This document shows, one piece after another, positions 7,609-14,834 of a DNA stretch of 15,638 bases. The position numbers were made by a program, and so were the translations under genes. Each line of letters opens with the position of its first letter. The first letter of the stretch is position 1. Origin of the DNA: Halieaceae bacterium (GTDB lineage Bacteria; Pseudomonadota; Gammaproteobacteria; Pseudomonadales; Halieaceae); the NCBI GenBank assembly GCA_018666295.1, contig JABIZW010000256.1:1-15638 (forward strand). The letters run 5' to 3'. The notes below the pieces were generated by a model. It was not told the DNA's origin and made no database searches. It worked only from the letters and a program-made list of their open reading frames with translations.

Positions 7609-7628
7609 GAGTCTTAGGCACTAGACTC
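7609..7628. promoter_or_regulatory. Imperfect palindrome upstream of the 3-hydroxyacyl-CoA dehydrogenase gene
   Basis: GAGTCT at 7609-7614 and AGACTC at 7623-7628 are perfect inverted arms around an 8-base centre, 45 bases before the gene start. The site lies in a 209-base gap that also holds an AT-rich stretch (about 7550-7570) and a -10-like TAATAA at 7653-7658. It has the size of an operator for a dimeric repressor, but it does not match the FadR or PsrA sites I know. I see no terminator after the ALDH gene. Confidence 0.3.
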
Positions 7629-7672
7629 AGTGCAGACACAAATACCACACCTAATAAAATAGAGGTAAACCG

Positions 7673-8968
7673 ATGACAAATCCCCACTCTGACTCAAATG
7701 TCGCAGACTATTTGCGTCATGCCGCCCATCAAGCTTGGAATGTTGACGGCATCGCCGATGATTTGCCGCGCCGTAATATCGAGCGCGTCGGTATTATTGG
7801 AGCGGGGACCATGGGTGGCGGAATTTCTATGAATTTTGCGTCGGTGGGAATTCCGGTCACGCTTGTTGAAACGAAACAAGAAGCACTGGATCGTGGCTTG
7901 AGCACCATTCGCAAGAACTATCAGCGCAGCGCAGACAGAGGCCGTTTTCCGCAAGAGGAAGTTGATATCTGTATGAATTGCTATTCGCCAGCGCTGGACC
8001 TCTCCGCATTAGCTGATTGCGACCTGATTATTGAAGCCGTGTTTGAAGACATGGACATTAAAAAATCTGTGTTTAGTCAGCTCGATAAGATAGCGAAGCC
8101 CGGTGCAATTCTTGCAACGAATACTTCCGCGCTCAACATTGACGAGATCGCTGCGGTGACCTCTCGGCCCGAAGACGTCATTGGGCTTCATTTTTTCTCG
8201 CCCGCTAACGTGATGCGCCTGCTCGAGATTGTTCGTGCACAGCATACAGCGGACGATGTCGTTGCTACCTCCGTCGACCTAGCCAAGCACATTGGTAAAG
8301 TGGCAACGCTCGTCGGTGTCTGTCCGGGCTTTGTGGGCAACCGAATTCTATTTGCTCGGCAGTATCAGGCGAACAAGTTGGTTTACGAGGGCATTATGCC
8401 GTGGGATATCGACGCGGCCTTTAACGAGTTTGGGTTTAAGATGGGGCCTTTTCAAATGGCGGACCTAGCAGGTCTTGATATCGGTTGGAAAAAGGGCGCG
8501 AAGACCGCCAACCCGATCCGAGACGCACTGTGTGAGCTCGACCGGCGAGGTCAAAAGACGGGGGCGGGATATTACGACTATGACGAAAGTCGAAAGAATA
8601 TTCCGTCGGACGTGACGGCCGATATTATTCGGGACATTACCGGTGCGACCGACGCCACGCTAGTGGCCGCAGACATCGTCGATCGCTGCGTCATTCCCAT
8701 GGTTAATGAAGCCTTGGCGATTTTGGAAGAAAATAAAACGCAGCGCCCGAGTGACATCGATGTCGTTTGGATTAACGGCTACGGTTGGCCGCTGGATAAA
8801 GGCGGTGTCATGTACTATGCGGACACCATTGGCGCTGAAAAGGTACTTGCGGTCATGACTGATCTTGCGGCATCTGACGATTCGATTCGCGTATCACCAC
8901 TGCTTGAGGAGCTGGTCCGCTCGGGCGCCCGCTTTGTAGATATAGACACCGGCGGACTGAAGGTTTGA
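7673..8968 (+). CDS. 3-hydroxyacyl-CoA dehydrogenase without a hydratase domain
   Basis: This 431-residue NAD-dependent enzyme oxidises 3-hydroxyacyl-CoA to 3-ketoacyl-CoA. The Rossmann motif G-A-G-T-M-G is at 43-48. The catalytic dyad is His173 (L-H-F-F-S-P-A) with Glu185, and supporting residues are Ser152 (N-T-S) and Asn223 (V-G-N-R). The NAD domain covers about 37-220. Two helical C-terminal domains follow: G-P-F-Q-M-A-D-L-A-G-L-D near 260-272, and a second containing I-N-G-Y-G-W-P near 360-375. Two C-terminal domains are typical of the bifunctional FadB/peroxisomal enzymes rather than the 280-residue monofunctional ones. The N-terminal 36 residues resemble the linker that joins hydratase to dehydrogenase in such fusions, but no hydratase precedes it. 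AGAGG seven bases upstream supports the ATG. The sensor kinase gene follows after 31 bases. Confidence 0.92.
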   Translation: MTNPHSDSNVADYLRHAAHQAWNVDGIADDLPRRNIERVGIIGAGTMGGGISMNFASVGIPVTLVETKQEALDRGLSTIRKNYQRSADRGRFPQEEVDICMNCYSPALDLSALADCDLIIEAVFEDMDIKKSVFSQLDKIAKPGAILATNTSALNIDEIAAVTSRPEDVIGLHFFSPANVMRLLEIVRAQHTADDVVATSVDLAKHIGKVATLVGVCPGFVGNRILFARQYQANKLVYEGIMPWDIDAAFNEFGFKMGPFQMADLAGLDIGWKKGAKTANPIRDALCELDRRGQKTGAGYYDYDESRKNIPSDVTADIIRDITGATDATLVAADIVDRCVIPMVNEALAILEENKTQRPSDIDVVWINGYGWPLDKGGVMYYADTIGAEKVLAVMTDLAASDDSIRVSPLLEELVRSGARFVDIDTGGLKV

Positions 8969-8999
8969 GCGCAATCCAGTCGCTCCAAAGTCGCTTTTA

Positions 9000-10151
9000 A
9001 TGAATCAGGTACTGATACACAGCGGCTCGTTTACTCAGTTCTTTTCGCGAACGGTCAATGACTCGGATAGGCTGTTTTGGCTACTCAACGCGGGGGGCTG
9101 GACGGGACTCTCGGTCGTGACCTTGGTGAGTTTGTCTCTGCCCTACGATCAATTGCAGTTTGCTTACATTGCGCACAACATTATCCAGTCTGTTATTGGG
9201 TTTATGCTCAGCGTTCCATTGAGGATGGCCATTAAACACACGTGGAGCTGGACGCCCTGGCATCGTGTCTGTATTGCGATTGGGCTGATTGTTCTGAGCG
9301 CCACTATGTGGACCGGATTGCGTCTTCAGCTCATGATGACCATCACCTACGAGACAGGACTTTGGGGCGACTTTGGAGGTTGGTTCTTCGCATCTTTGTT
9401 TGTGTTTTTGGCTTGGGTGTCCCTCTACCACTTGGTCAAGTTTGCGCAATTGCTGCAGAGCGAGAAGGAATCTTTATTGGTACTGGAGGCCGGCCGTCGA
9501 AAGGAAGCATTTAAGCTGGTGTCCGCTGAGTCTGCGGCGAAGGAGGCGCAACTAAAGTTGTTGCGCTATCAGCTGAATCCGCATTTCTTGTTTAACACGC
9601 TTAACTCCATTGCATCGCTGGTCGGCACACAACGAAGTCAGGATGCACAGAGCATGATTGCAGAGCTCTCGACGTTTCTTCGGTTTTCACTGGAGTCCGA
9701 TAGTAATATTACGATCCCTCTGCGCGATGAAATTGAGGCGCTGGACCATTACTTGAGAATTGAGCAGGTGCGATTTTCAGATCGGTTGGTTGTAGAGCAA
9801 GACATCGACCCCAGCGCGCTCGCCATACAAGTTCCGAGTTTGGTGCTGCAGCCTTTGGTGGAAAACGCGATCAAGCATGCCATTGGCCGTGCAGAGGAGG
9901 GGGGGTGTATTCGGGTGACAGCCCGTCGTGAGACTAAATCGCTCGTTCTCAGCGTTGAGGACAGCGGATCAAGCGAAGACACGAAAGACCCGAACTTGGC
10001 GGACTTATTTGATAGCCCGGGTTTCGGCCTGCGAAGCACCGCGGAACGGTTGGAAAATCTCTATGGCGACATGTTCAGTTTTAATGCCTCAAGGTCACCG
10101 CTCGGAGGTTTAAAACTTGCGTTACACTTGCCGACTAGGGGTAAACGGTAA
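9000..10151 (+). CDS. LytS/YehU-family membrane sensor histidine kinase
   Basis: The 383-residue kinase pairs with the next gene. Four hydrophobic helices at about 26-48, 54-76, 90-113 and 126-147 form the membrane sensor, with almost no extracytoplasmic domain. A charged helical linker (150-187) follows. The phospho-acceptor box L-N-P-H-F-L-F-N-T-L-N at 192-202 carries His195, the mark of the His_kinase family (LytS, YehU, BtsS). P-L-V-E-N-A-I-K-H-A at 285-294 is the N box with Asn289, and G-F-G-L-R-S-T-A-E-R-L at 341-351 is the G2 region. The G1 stretch V-E-D-S-G-S-S-E-D lacks the usual second Gly. The signal sensed is unknown. No clear ribosome site precedes the ATG at 9000. It lies 31 bases after the hydroxyacyl-CoA dehydrogenase with no terminator, so it may be read from that transcript. 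Confidence 0.93.
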   Translation: MNQVLIHSGSFTQFFSRTVNDSDRLFWLLNAGGWTGLSVVTLVSLSLPYDQLQFAYIAHNIIQSVIGFMLSVPLRMAIKHTWSWTPWHRVCIAIGLIVLSATMWTGLRLQLMMTITYETGLWGDFGGWFFASLFVFLAWVSLYHLVKFAQLLQSEKESLLVLEAGRRKEAFKLVSAESAAKEAQLKLLRYQLNPHFLFNTLNSIASLVGTQRSQDAQSMIAELSTFLRFSLESDSNITIPLRDEIEALDHYLRIEQVRFSDRLVVEQDIDPSALAIQVPSLVLQPLVENAIKHAIGRAEEGGCIRVTARRETKSLVLSVEDSGSSEDTKDPNLADLFDSPGFGLRSTAERLENLYGDMFSFNASRSPLGGLKLALHLPTRGKR

Positions 10152-10936
10152 TGCCAGAAAAACTTCGAATTTTGATTGTCGATGATGAACCTTTGGCGCT
10201 CGACTACATGGAGACTTTGCTTAAATCAGTGCCAGGGGTATCGGTGGTGGGCCGATGTCGCAGTGGGCGGGAAGCACTTTTGGCGCTCCAAAAACAGTCT
10301 GTTGACTTGATGTTCCTTGACGTGCAAATGCCGGGTTTGAATGGGTTCGAAGTTGTTAAACGCTGCCAAGGAGACAGCATGCCGGTCGTGATCTTTGCAA
10401 CAGCTTACGATGAATACGCCGTGCGCGCATTTGAAGCCAATGCGGTGGACTACCTTCTCAAGCCCTTCGAGGCAGAGCGCGTTGAAGTCGCCGTGTCGCG
10501 TGCGCGCGATCGAATGCTGTCCGTGGCACTGCAGAGCGGCAAAGAAGCCGCAGTCGCCGCGATTGCGGGCCTTGAAGGCGGGAGCGAACTGTTAGCCAAC
10601 GATCCGCTCGACCGTCTGTCCCGACTGCCGATAAAAGACGGTCCTCACACGCATTTGGTGGAGCTTGAAACCATTGAGTGGATCGATGCGGCGGGAGACT
10701 ATATGTGCGTTCATGCGAGTAATGAGACCTACATTTTGAGATCGACCATGAAAGAGCTTGAAAAAAAGCTCACCGCTGAGTTTGTACGAATTCACCGCTC
10801 GACCATTGTAAACCTCCATAAGGTGCGGTCTGTGGACGCGATTCCCAAAGGAGAGTGCCTTCTCCACCTGGATGATGACGTAAGTTTGAAGGTCAGTCGA
10901 AACTACCGTTCTGCCGTGCAAGATCTCATGGGATAA
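10151..10936 (+). CDS. LytTR-family response regulator
   Basis: The 261-residue regulator has an N-terminal receiver (about 5-120) with acidic pocket Asp11-Asp12, phospho-acceptor Asp57 in F-L-D-V-Q-M-P, Thr84 and Lys104 (L-L-K-P-F). An Ala- and Glu-rich linker follows, and a LytTR DNA-binding domain covers about 157-260 with the typical I-E-W-I-D-A-A-G-D-Y, F-V-R-I-H-R-S-T-I-V-N and V-S-R-N-Y-R segments. LytTR proteins bind direct repeats with beta-strand contacts and usually activate transcription. The ATG overlaps the kinase stop by one base (TAATG), so the two are translationally coupled. The next gene downstream is the GH16 lipoprotein, 130 bases away, a plausible but unproven target. 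Confidence 0.95.
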   Translation: MPEKLRILIVDDEPLALDYMETLLKSVPGVSVVGRCRSGREALLALQKQSVDLMFLDVQMPGLNGFEVVKRCQGDSMPVVIFATAYDEYAVRAFEANAVDYLLKPFEAERVEVAVSRARDRMLSVALQSGKEAAVAAIAGLEGGSELLANDPLDRLSRLPIKDGPHTHLVELETIEWIDAAGDYMCVHASNETYILRSTMKELEKKLTAEFVRIHRSTIVNLHKVRSVDAIPKGECLLHLDDDVSLKVSRNYRSAVQDLMG

Positions 10937-11066
10937 GGCCTCGCGAGGCGCTTTCCCACTTGTCTCGCTGAAAGTCCCTATCGTCGCGTTTGTATTAAGA
11001 GATGTTCTTCGTTGTGGGATAAAGCACTCTGCTAAATCTAATTAATATATTGAATTGGGGTTACTC
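10937..11066 (+). promoter_or_regulatory. Leader and probable promoter region of the GH16 lipoprotein gene
   Basis: This 130-base gap becomes strongly AT-rich at 11033-11056, just before the glucanase start. TCTAAT at 11037-11042 matches a -10 at 5 of 6 positions, and TTGTGG at 11012-11017 could be a -35, but the 19-base spacing is long. A weak -35 would suit an activated promoter. GGGG at 11057-11060 is the likely ribosome site for the ATG at 11067. I see no hairpin terminator after the response regulator. Confidence 0.3.
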
Positions 11067-14000
11067 ATGTTTGATCGCTTGTATCGTCATGGCCGTCTTT
11101 TTGGAATCGGCCTTGCGGCAGCTCTCCTAAGTGCGTGTGGTGGAGGAAGTGCGACTTCTCCCGAAGTTGAGCCGTTCTACCTTGAAGAAGAAGAAGAGTG
11201 GAGCCTGGTATGGTCTGATGAATTTGACGGCGCCGCCGTTGACTCGGCTAACTGGACCTTTCAGCTCGGTGACGGCAGCGATAATGGCTTGCCTGGGTGG
11301 GGAAACTACGAGCTCCAGTACTATCAGGCGGATAATGCGTCCATCCAGGACGTAGACGATGCGTCTGCGCTTGTCATTGAAGCGCGACAGGAAGATGTGG
11401 GTAACAGTGCATTCACTTCGGCGCGGATGCGCTCGGTGAACAAGTTTGATTTCCAATACGGTCGAGTGGAAATTCGATCGAAGGCGGCGCCCGGCGACGG
11501 CATGTGGTCCGCGGTTTGGATGATGCCGACTAATTCGACCTACGGAACGTGGGCAGCCGGCGGCGAAATTGACATCATGGAAGTCGTCAATGCCGGAACA
11601 GACAACCAAGGTGTGTTCATGGCAGCGCACTACGGATTTGAGTGGCCACTCAACCAGATTACGACAGACGCGGCTGACGTGGACGATGCCAGTGATTGGC
11701 ACACCTACGCGCTGGAGTGGTCAGGCGACTACCTGCGCTGGTTTGTTGACGGTGAGCATCTGAAGACCGTCAGCAAAGACGTGTACTACAGCTACTACTT
11801 CAAAGACAGCACAGACGGCTATCAACTTGCGAGCAACCCTGCCGCACCATTTGATCAAGACTTTCACCTCTTGGTGAACTTGGCGGTAGGTGGCGTGGGT
11901 CCAGGCGTTGAGCTCGATACAGCGGCTGTCCCGGGCGAGATGGTGGTGGACTACATTCGTGTGTACGAGTGTCAGGTTGCCACTGCGAACGGCGTCGGCT
12001 GTAACAGCCTCGCTGATCGGTCGGTTGAATCTGCTGATGGGCAGACACCTGAAGTCGTAACAACCTCTATTTACGCCGATGCCGCGGGGCCGCTGACATG
12101 GACTTTCCTGACAGGTGACGTTACGCGTGACCTGCAGGCAGTTGTTGGCTACAACGACAACGGTAATATCAACATCACTGCGTCAGATGTCGCGGTTGAG
12201 GGTCGTGGAAACGTACTCGACGTCATGAGTGATGGTGGCGGTAATGTTGTAATCAACGCGACTGATGGCAAAACGATTGATGTCTACGGTCATCGCGGTG
12301 GTGGTGAGCTGAAGTTCGACATGTACGTCGACAGCTCGCAGACGGCACCAAACAGTACAATTTCGATCAAAATGGACAGTGGTTACCCCGCACTGGGAAG
12401 CGTGACGCTGAACGTTGCTGATCTTCCCAAAAACGAGTGGTTCAGCTACAGCGTGTCGATTAATCAACTTCTAGCCAATCGAGGCGAGCAAACGCTCGCG
12501 CTCGGTGCGGTTCAGAACCTGGTGGTTGTCGAGCCTAGCTCGAATGCGCACGTCCAGCTTGATAACGTGCGCCTAGTCTGTGGTACGCCAAATGGAAACT
12601 GTGGTATCGCGCCTCCAGCGCGGTCTTCTGACGACTTGGTGATTACGGTACTGGACGATAACGGACAGGTCGGATCAGCGTGGTCGCCCGGTATCTGTGC
12701 GGTCTCTGCGGAGAATGCGTTTGCATCCGATTATTGTGACGGAAATACGTCTAACCAGGTGACTTGGTCGGTCGTGCCTACCGGTGATTCTGATATCGGT
12801 ACCAACGCGGTTCAGATTAATTTTGGTGCGGGTGCCGGTGGCGCGTGGTTCATTAAGGACGCGCAAGGCCTTGACCTCAGTGGTTCTACTGGCGGCAACC
12901 TGAAGTTTGATCTTCAGGTGTCGGCTGAAACTGTGGCAGACGGCGTGATCTTCAAGGTTGAGAACGACTACCCACAAGGCACTGGTGCGATCGAGCTGGA
13001 TCTGGCCGGTTATGCCGCAGGGACTTGGAAGAGTTTCGTGATTCCGATCTCAGACCTTCTCTTGTCAACGAATGCAGAACAAAACAACCCACCCGGTGGC
13101 CGGTTAAATTTGGCTGCGGTCAAGGCGTTTTTGGTCCTGTCGCCCAACGGCGAGCAAGACGGAAAGTCATTGAAGGTGGCCAACATTCGACTTGAGCGAG
13201 AGGCCGTTGTTGAGGTCGAAGACACAGGGATCCTTGGTACATGGATGCTGGCTCCAGAAGCCGGTTCTTTAGGTGTCGGTCCTGCCGAGTTTGATGTGTC
13301 ATGGTGGAATGGCGACGACGGCGTGATTGCACTGCGTGCGTGCTACTACGACGATGAGTATGTCTTTAGTCGGGACGGCACGTTCAGAAATGTTCTAGGC
13401 GACGATACGTGGGTCGAAGCCTGGCAGGGTGGAACAAACGCTTGTGGCGCACCAGTAGCACCTCACGATGCTTCAATACCTGCAACCTTCGAGTACGACG
13501 ATGTCGCTCAAACCTTGACCATTAATGGTCAAGGTTCGTACATGGGCCTTCCAAAGGCTGTCAACGGTCAGGAAATTGCATCGCCCGGTGATGCCCCGGG
13601 TAGCATTATCTACAATGCTTACGAACAGGAAGACGGTTCATTGCTCGTGGCAGTGGAAGTGGCTGACGGCGGATGGTGGAACTACAAGTTCATTAAAACG
13701 GCCGAGCCGCCACCCCCATCGCCCTTCCAGGGGACGTGGGTCGTCGCGTCTGAGGCAGGTTCATTAGGTGTAGGACCAGCCGAGTTTGATGTCTCGTGGT
13801 GGAGCGGTGATGACGGTGTAATTGCTGTACGTGATTGTTTCTATGATGATGAATATGTGTTTAATCCCGATGGCAGCTTCAAAGTTGAGACTCAGGGAAG
13901 CACGTGGGTTGAAGCTTGGCAGGGCGGTACGGATGCCTGTGATGCGCCTGTTGCGCCTCATGACGGCTCGATTCCGGGTTCATGGAGCCATGATCAAGAC

Positions 14001-14690
14001 GCAGGTACATTGACCATCACCGGTCAGGGGTCCTACGTCGGATTGCCTAAGGCGGTAAACGGTGCGGAAATTGCGTCACCTAGCGACGCACCCGGAAGCA
14101 TTGTCTATAACGCTACGCCACAAGACGACGGCTCCATGTCGGTAACTGTCGAAGTTGCTGACGGGGGCTGGTGGAGCTACAAGATCGTGAAGATTGCAGA
14201 GCCTGCTGGGCCATCACCCATCTCCGGTACATGGTACATGGCGGAGTCTGATGGTTCCCTCGGTGTCGGCCCTGCTGAGTTTAACGTGTCTTGGTGGAGT
14301 AACGATGCGGGCGTTACGGCGCTAAGGTCTTGTTACTTTGATGATGCCTTTGTGTTCGGTGATGACGGTTCATTTACTAACGATGTAGGCGCTGATACCT
14401 GGGTTGAAGTGTGGCAAGGTGGTGACGATTCATGCGCGGCACCTGTTGCACCCCATGACGGATCAATTCCTGCTACCTTTAGTTATGACGGTGATGCACA
14501 GACGCTCGTCATCACAGGTCAGGGTTCCTATATTGGTTTGCCGAAGGCTGTGAACGGTGCGGAGATTGGTTCGCCAGGAGACGCGCCCGGTTCTATCTCA
14601 TATAACGCTTACCTTAACGATGACGGAACCATGAGTGTGTCTGTTGAAGTGGCTGATGGTGGTTGGTGGAGCTATCTGCTGACGCGTTAA
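11067..14690 (+). CDS. Multidomain GH16 beta-glucanase (laminarinase-type) surface lipoprotein
   Basis: I take the ATG at 11067 (1207 residues), with GGGG six bases upstream, rather than the in-frame TTG 12 bases earlier. The lipobox L-S-A-C puts the lipidated cysteine at 24. Gly at +2 is no Asp retention signal, so outer-membrane placement is likely. After an acidic run (40-44), the GH16 domain spans about 45-303. G-E-I-D-I-M-E at 166-172 gives nucleophile Glu167, Asp169 and acid/base Glu172. The sequence type suggests endo-1,3-beta-glucan (laminarin) cleavage. Residues about 333-506 and 525-712 are two mutually similar beta-rich modules (GGELKFDMYV versus GGNLKFDLQV; both end near V-x-L/I-x-x-V/I-R-L), perhaps jelly-roll binding domains like those of ExoP-type glucanases. 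Residues 722-1207 are three 165-residue repeats (see the repeat entry). The usual GH16 enzyme has only the first domain plus one or two modules. A strong terminator follows. Confidence 0.93.
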   Translation: MFDRLYRHGRLFGIGLAAALLSACGGGSATSPEVEPFYLEEEEEWSLVWSDEFDGAAVDSANWTFQLGDGSDNGLPGWGNYELQYYQADNASIQDVDDASALVIEARQEDVGNSAFTSARMRSVNKFDFQYGRVEIRSKAAPGDGMWSAVWMMPTNSTYGTWAAGGEIDIMEVVNAGTDNQGVFMAAHYGFEWPLNQITTDAADVDDASDWHTYALEWSGDYLRWFVDGEHLKTVSKDVYYSYYFKDSTDGYQLASNPAAPFDQDFHLLVNLAVGGVGPGVELDTAAVPGEMVVDYIRVYECQVATANGVGCNSLADRSVESADGQTPEVVTTSIYADAAGPLTWTFLTGDVTRDLQAVVGYNDNGNINITASDVAVEGRGNVLDVMSDGGGNVVINATDGKTIDVYGHRGGGELKFDMYVDSSQTAPNSTISIKMDSGYPALGSVTLNVADLPKNEWFSYSVSINQLLANRGEQTLALGAVQNLVVVEPSSNAHVQLDNVRLVCGTPNGNCGIAPPARSSDDLVITVLDDNGQVGSAWSPGICAVSAENAFASDYCDGNTSNQVTWSVVPTGDSDIGTNAVQINFGAGAGGAWFIKDAQGLDLSGSTGGNLKFDLQVSAETVADGVIFKVENDYPQGTGAIELDLAGYAAGTWKSFVIPISDLLLSTNAEQNNPPGGRLNLAAVKAFLVLSPNGEQDGKSLKVANIRLEREAVVEVEDTGILGTWMLAPEAGSLGVGPAEFDVSWWNGDDGVIALRACYYDDEYVFSRDGTFRNVLGDDTWVEAWQGGTNACGAPVAPHDASIPATFEYDDVAQTLTINGQGSYMGLPKAVNGQEIASPGDAPGSIIYNAYEQEDGSLLVAVEVADGGWWNYKFIKTAEPPPPSPFQGTWVVASEAGSLGVGPAEFDVSWWSGDDGVIAVRDCFYDDEYVFNPDGSFKVETQGSTWVEAWQGGTDACDAPVAPHDGSIPGSWSHDQDAGTLTITGQGSYVGLPKAVNGAEIASPSDAPGSIVYNATPQDDGSMSVTVEVADGGWWSYKIVKIAEPAGPSPISGTWYMAESDGSLGVGPAEFNVSWWSNDAGVTALRSCYFDDAFVFGDDGSFTNDVGADTWVEVWQGGDDSCAAPVAPHDGSIPATFSYDGDAQTLVITGQGSYIGLPKAVNGAEIGSPGDAPGSISYNAYLNDDGTMSVSVEVADGGWWSYLLTR
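13230..14687 (+). repeat. Three tandem 165-residue (495-base) modules at the C-terminus of the GH16 lipoprotein
   Basis: The modules cover residues 722-886, 887-1051 and 1052-1207 (starts at 13230, 13725 and 14220). G-T-W recurs at 724, 889 and 1054, exactly 165 apart. Shared blocks are L-G-V-G-P-A-E-F-x-V-S-W-W, T-W-V-E-x-W-Q-G-G, A-P-V-A-P-H-D, G-L-P-K-A-V-N-G and V-E-V-A-D-G-G-W-W. Each has two cysteines 34 residues apart (759/793, 924/958, 1089/1123), probably a disulfide in this exported protein. In the 16 codons beginning at 13260 and 13755, modules 1 and 2 encode the same residues with 7 synonymous differences. This indicates an old duplication under strong constraint. The conserved Trp pairs suggest ligand binding. 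I cannot name a family. Confidence 0.9.
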
Positions 14691-14706
14691 TGGATACGTA
14701 AAAATT

Positions 14707-14740
14707 AAAAAGCCGGGGCGTTTATCCCCGGCTTTTTTTT
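14707..14740. terminator. Bidirectional intrinsic terminator after the GH16 gene
   Basis: AGCCGGGG at 14711-14718 pairs with CCCCGGCT at 14726-14733 around a 7-base loop. A T-run follows (to 14740) and an A-run precedes (14707-14711). It lies 16 bases past the GH16 stop and also suits the convergent halogenase transcript. The remaining gap to 14834 shows nothing further. Confidence 0.9.
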
Positions 14741-14834
14741 GTCTGCGCGTTACGGTTTTTTTGAACCACAGTCCCCCGAAGACTTCGAACGCTCAATCTC
14801 TATGGAGCGCTTAGATCAATCTGCGTAGGGTTGC

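Noticed and set aside
10981..11020. GTT-containing repeats that might be LytTR binding sites
   Set aside because: The flanking bases do not fit the LytTR consensus and the spacing (16 and 23 bases) is off the usual 21-22, so I do not call them.
11055..11069. TTG at 11055 as start of the GH16 lipoprotein
   Set aside because: The ATG at 11067 has GGGG at a better distance and gives a normal lipoprotein signal peptide; the TTG would overlap that ribosome site.
11127..11702. 191-codon open frame antisense to the GH16 catalytic domain
   Set aside because: It lies wholly opposite a well-conserved catalytic domain, and its translation has no recognisable motif and an Arg/His-rich composition typical of a shadow frame.
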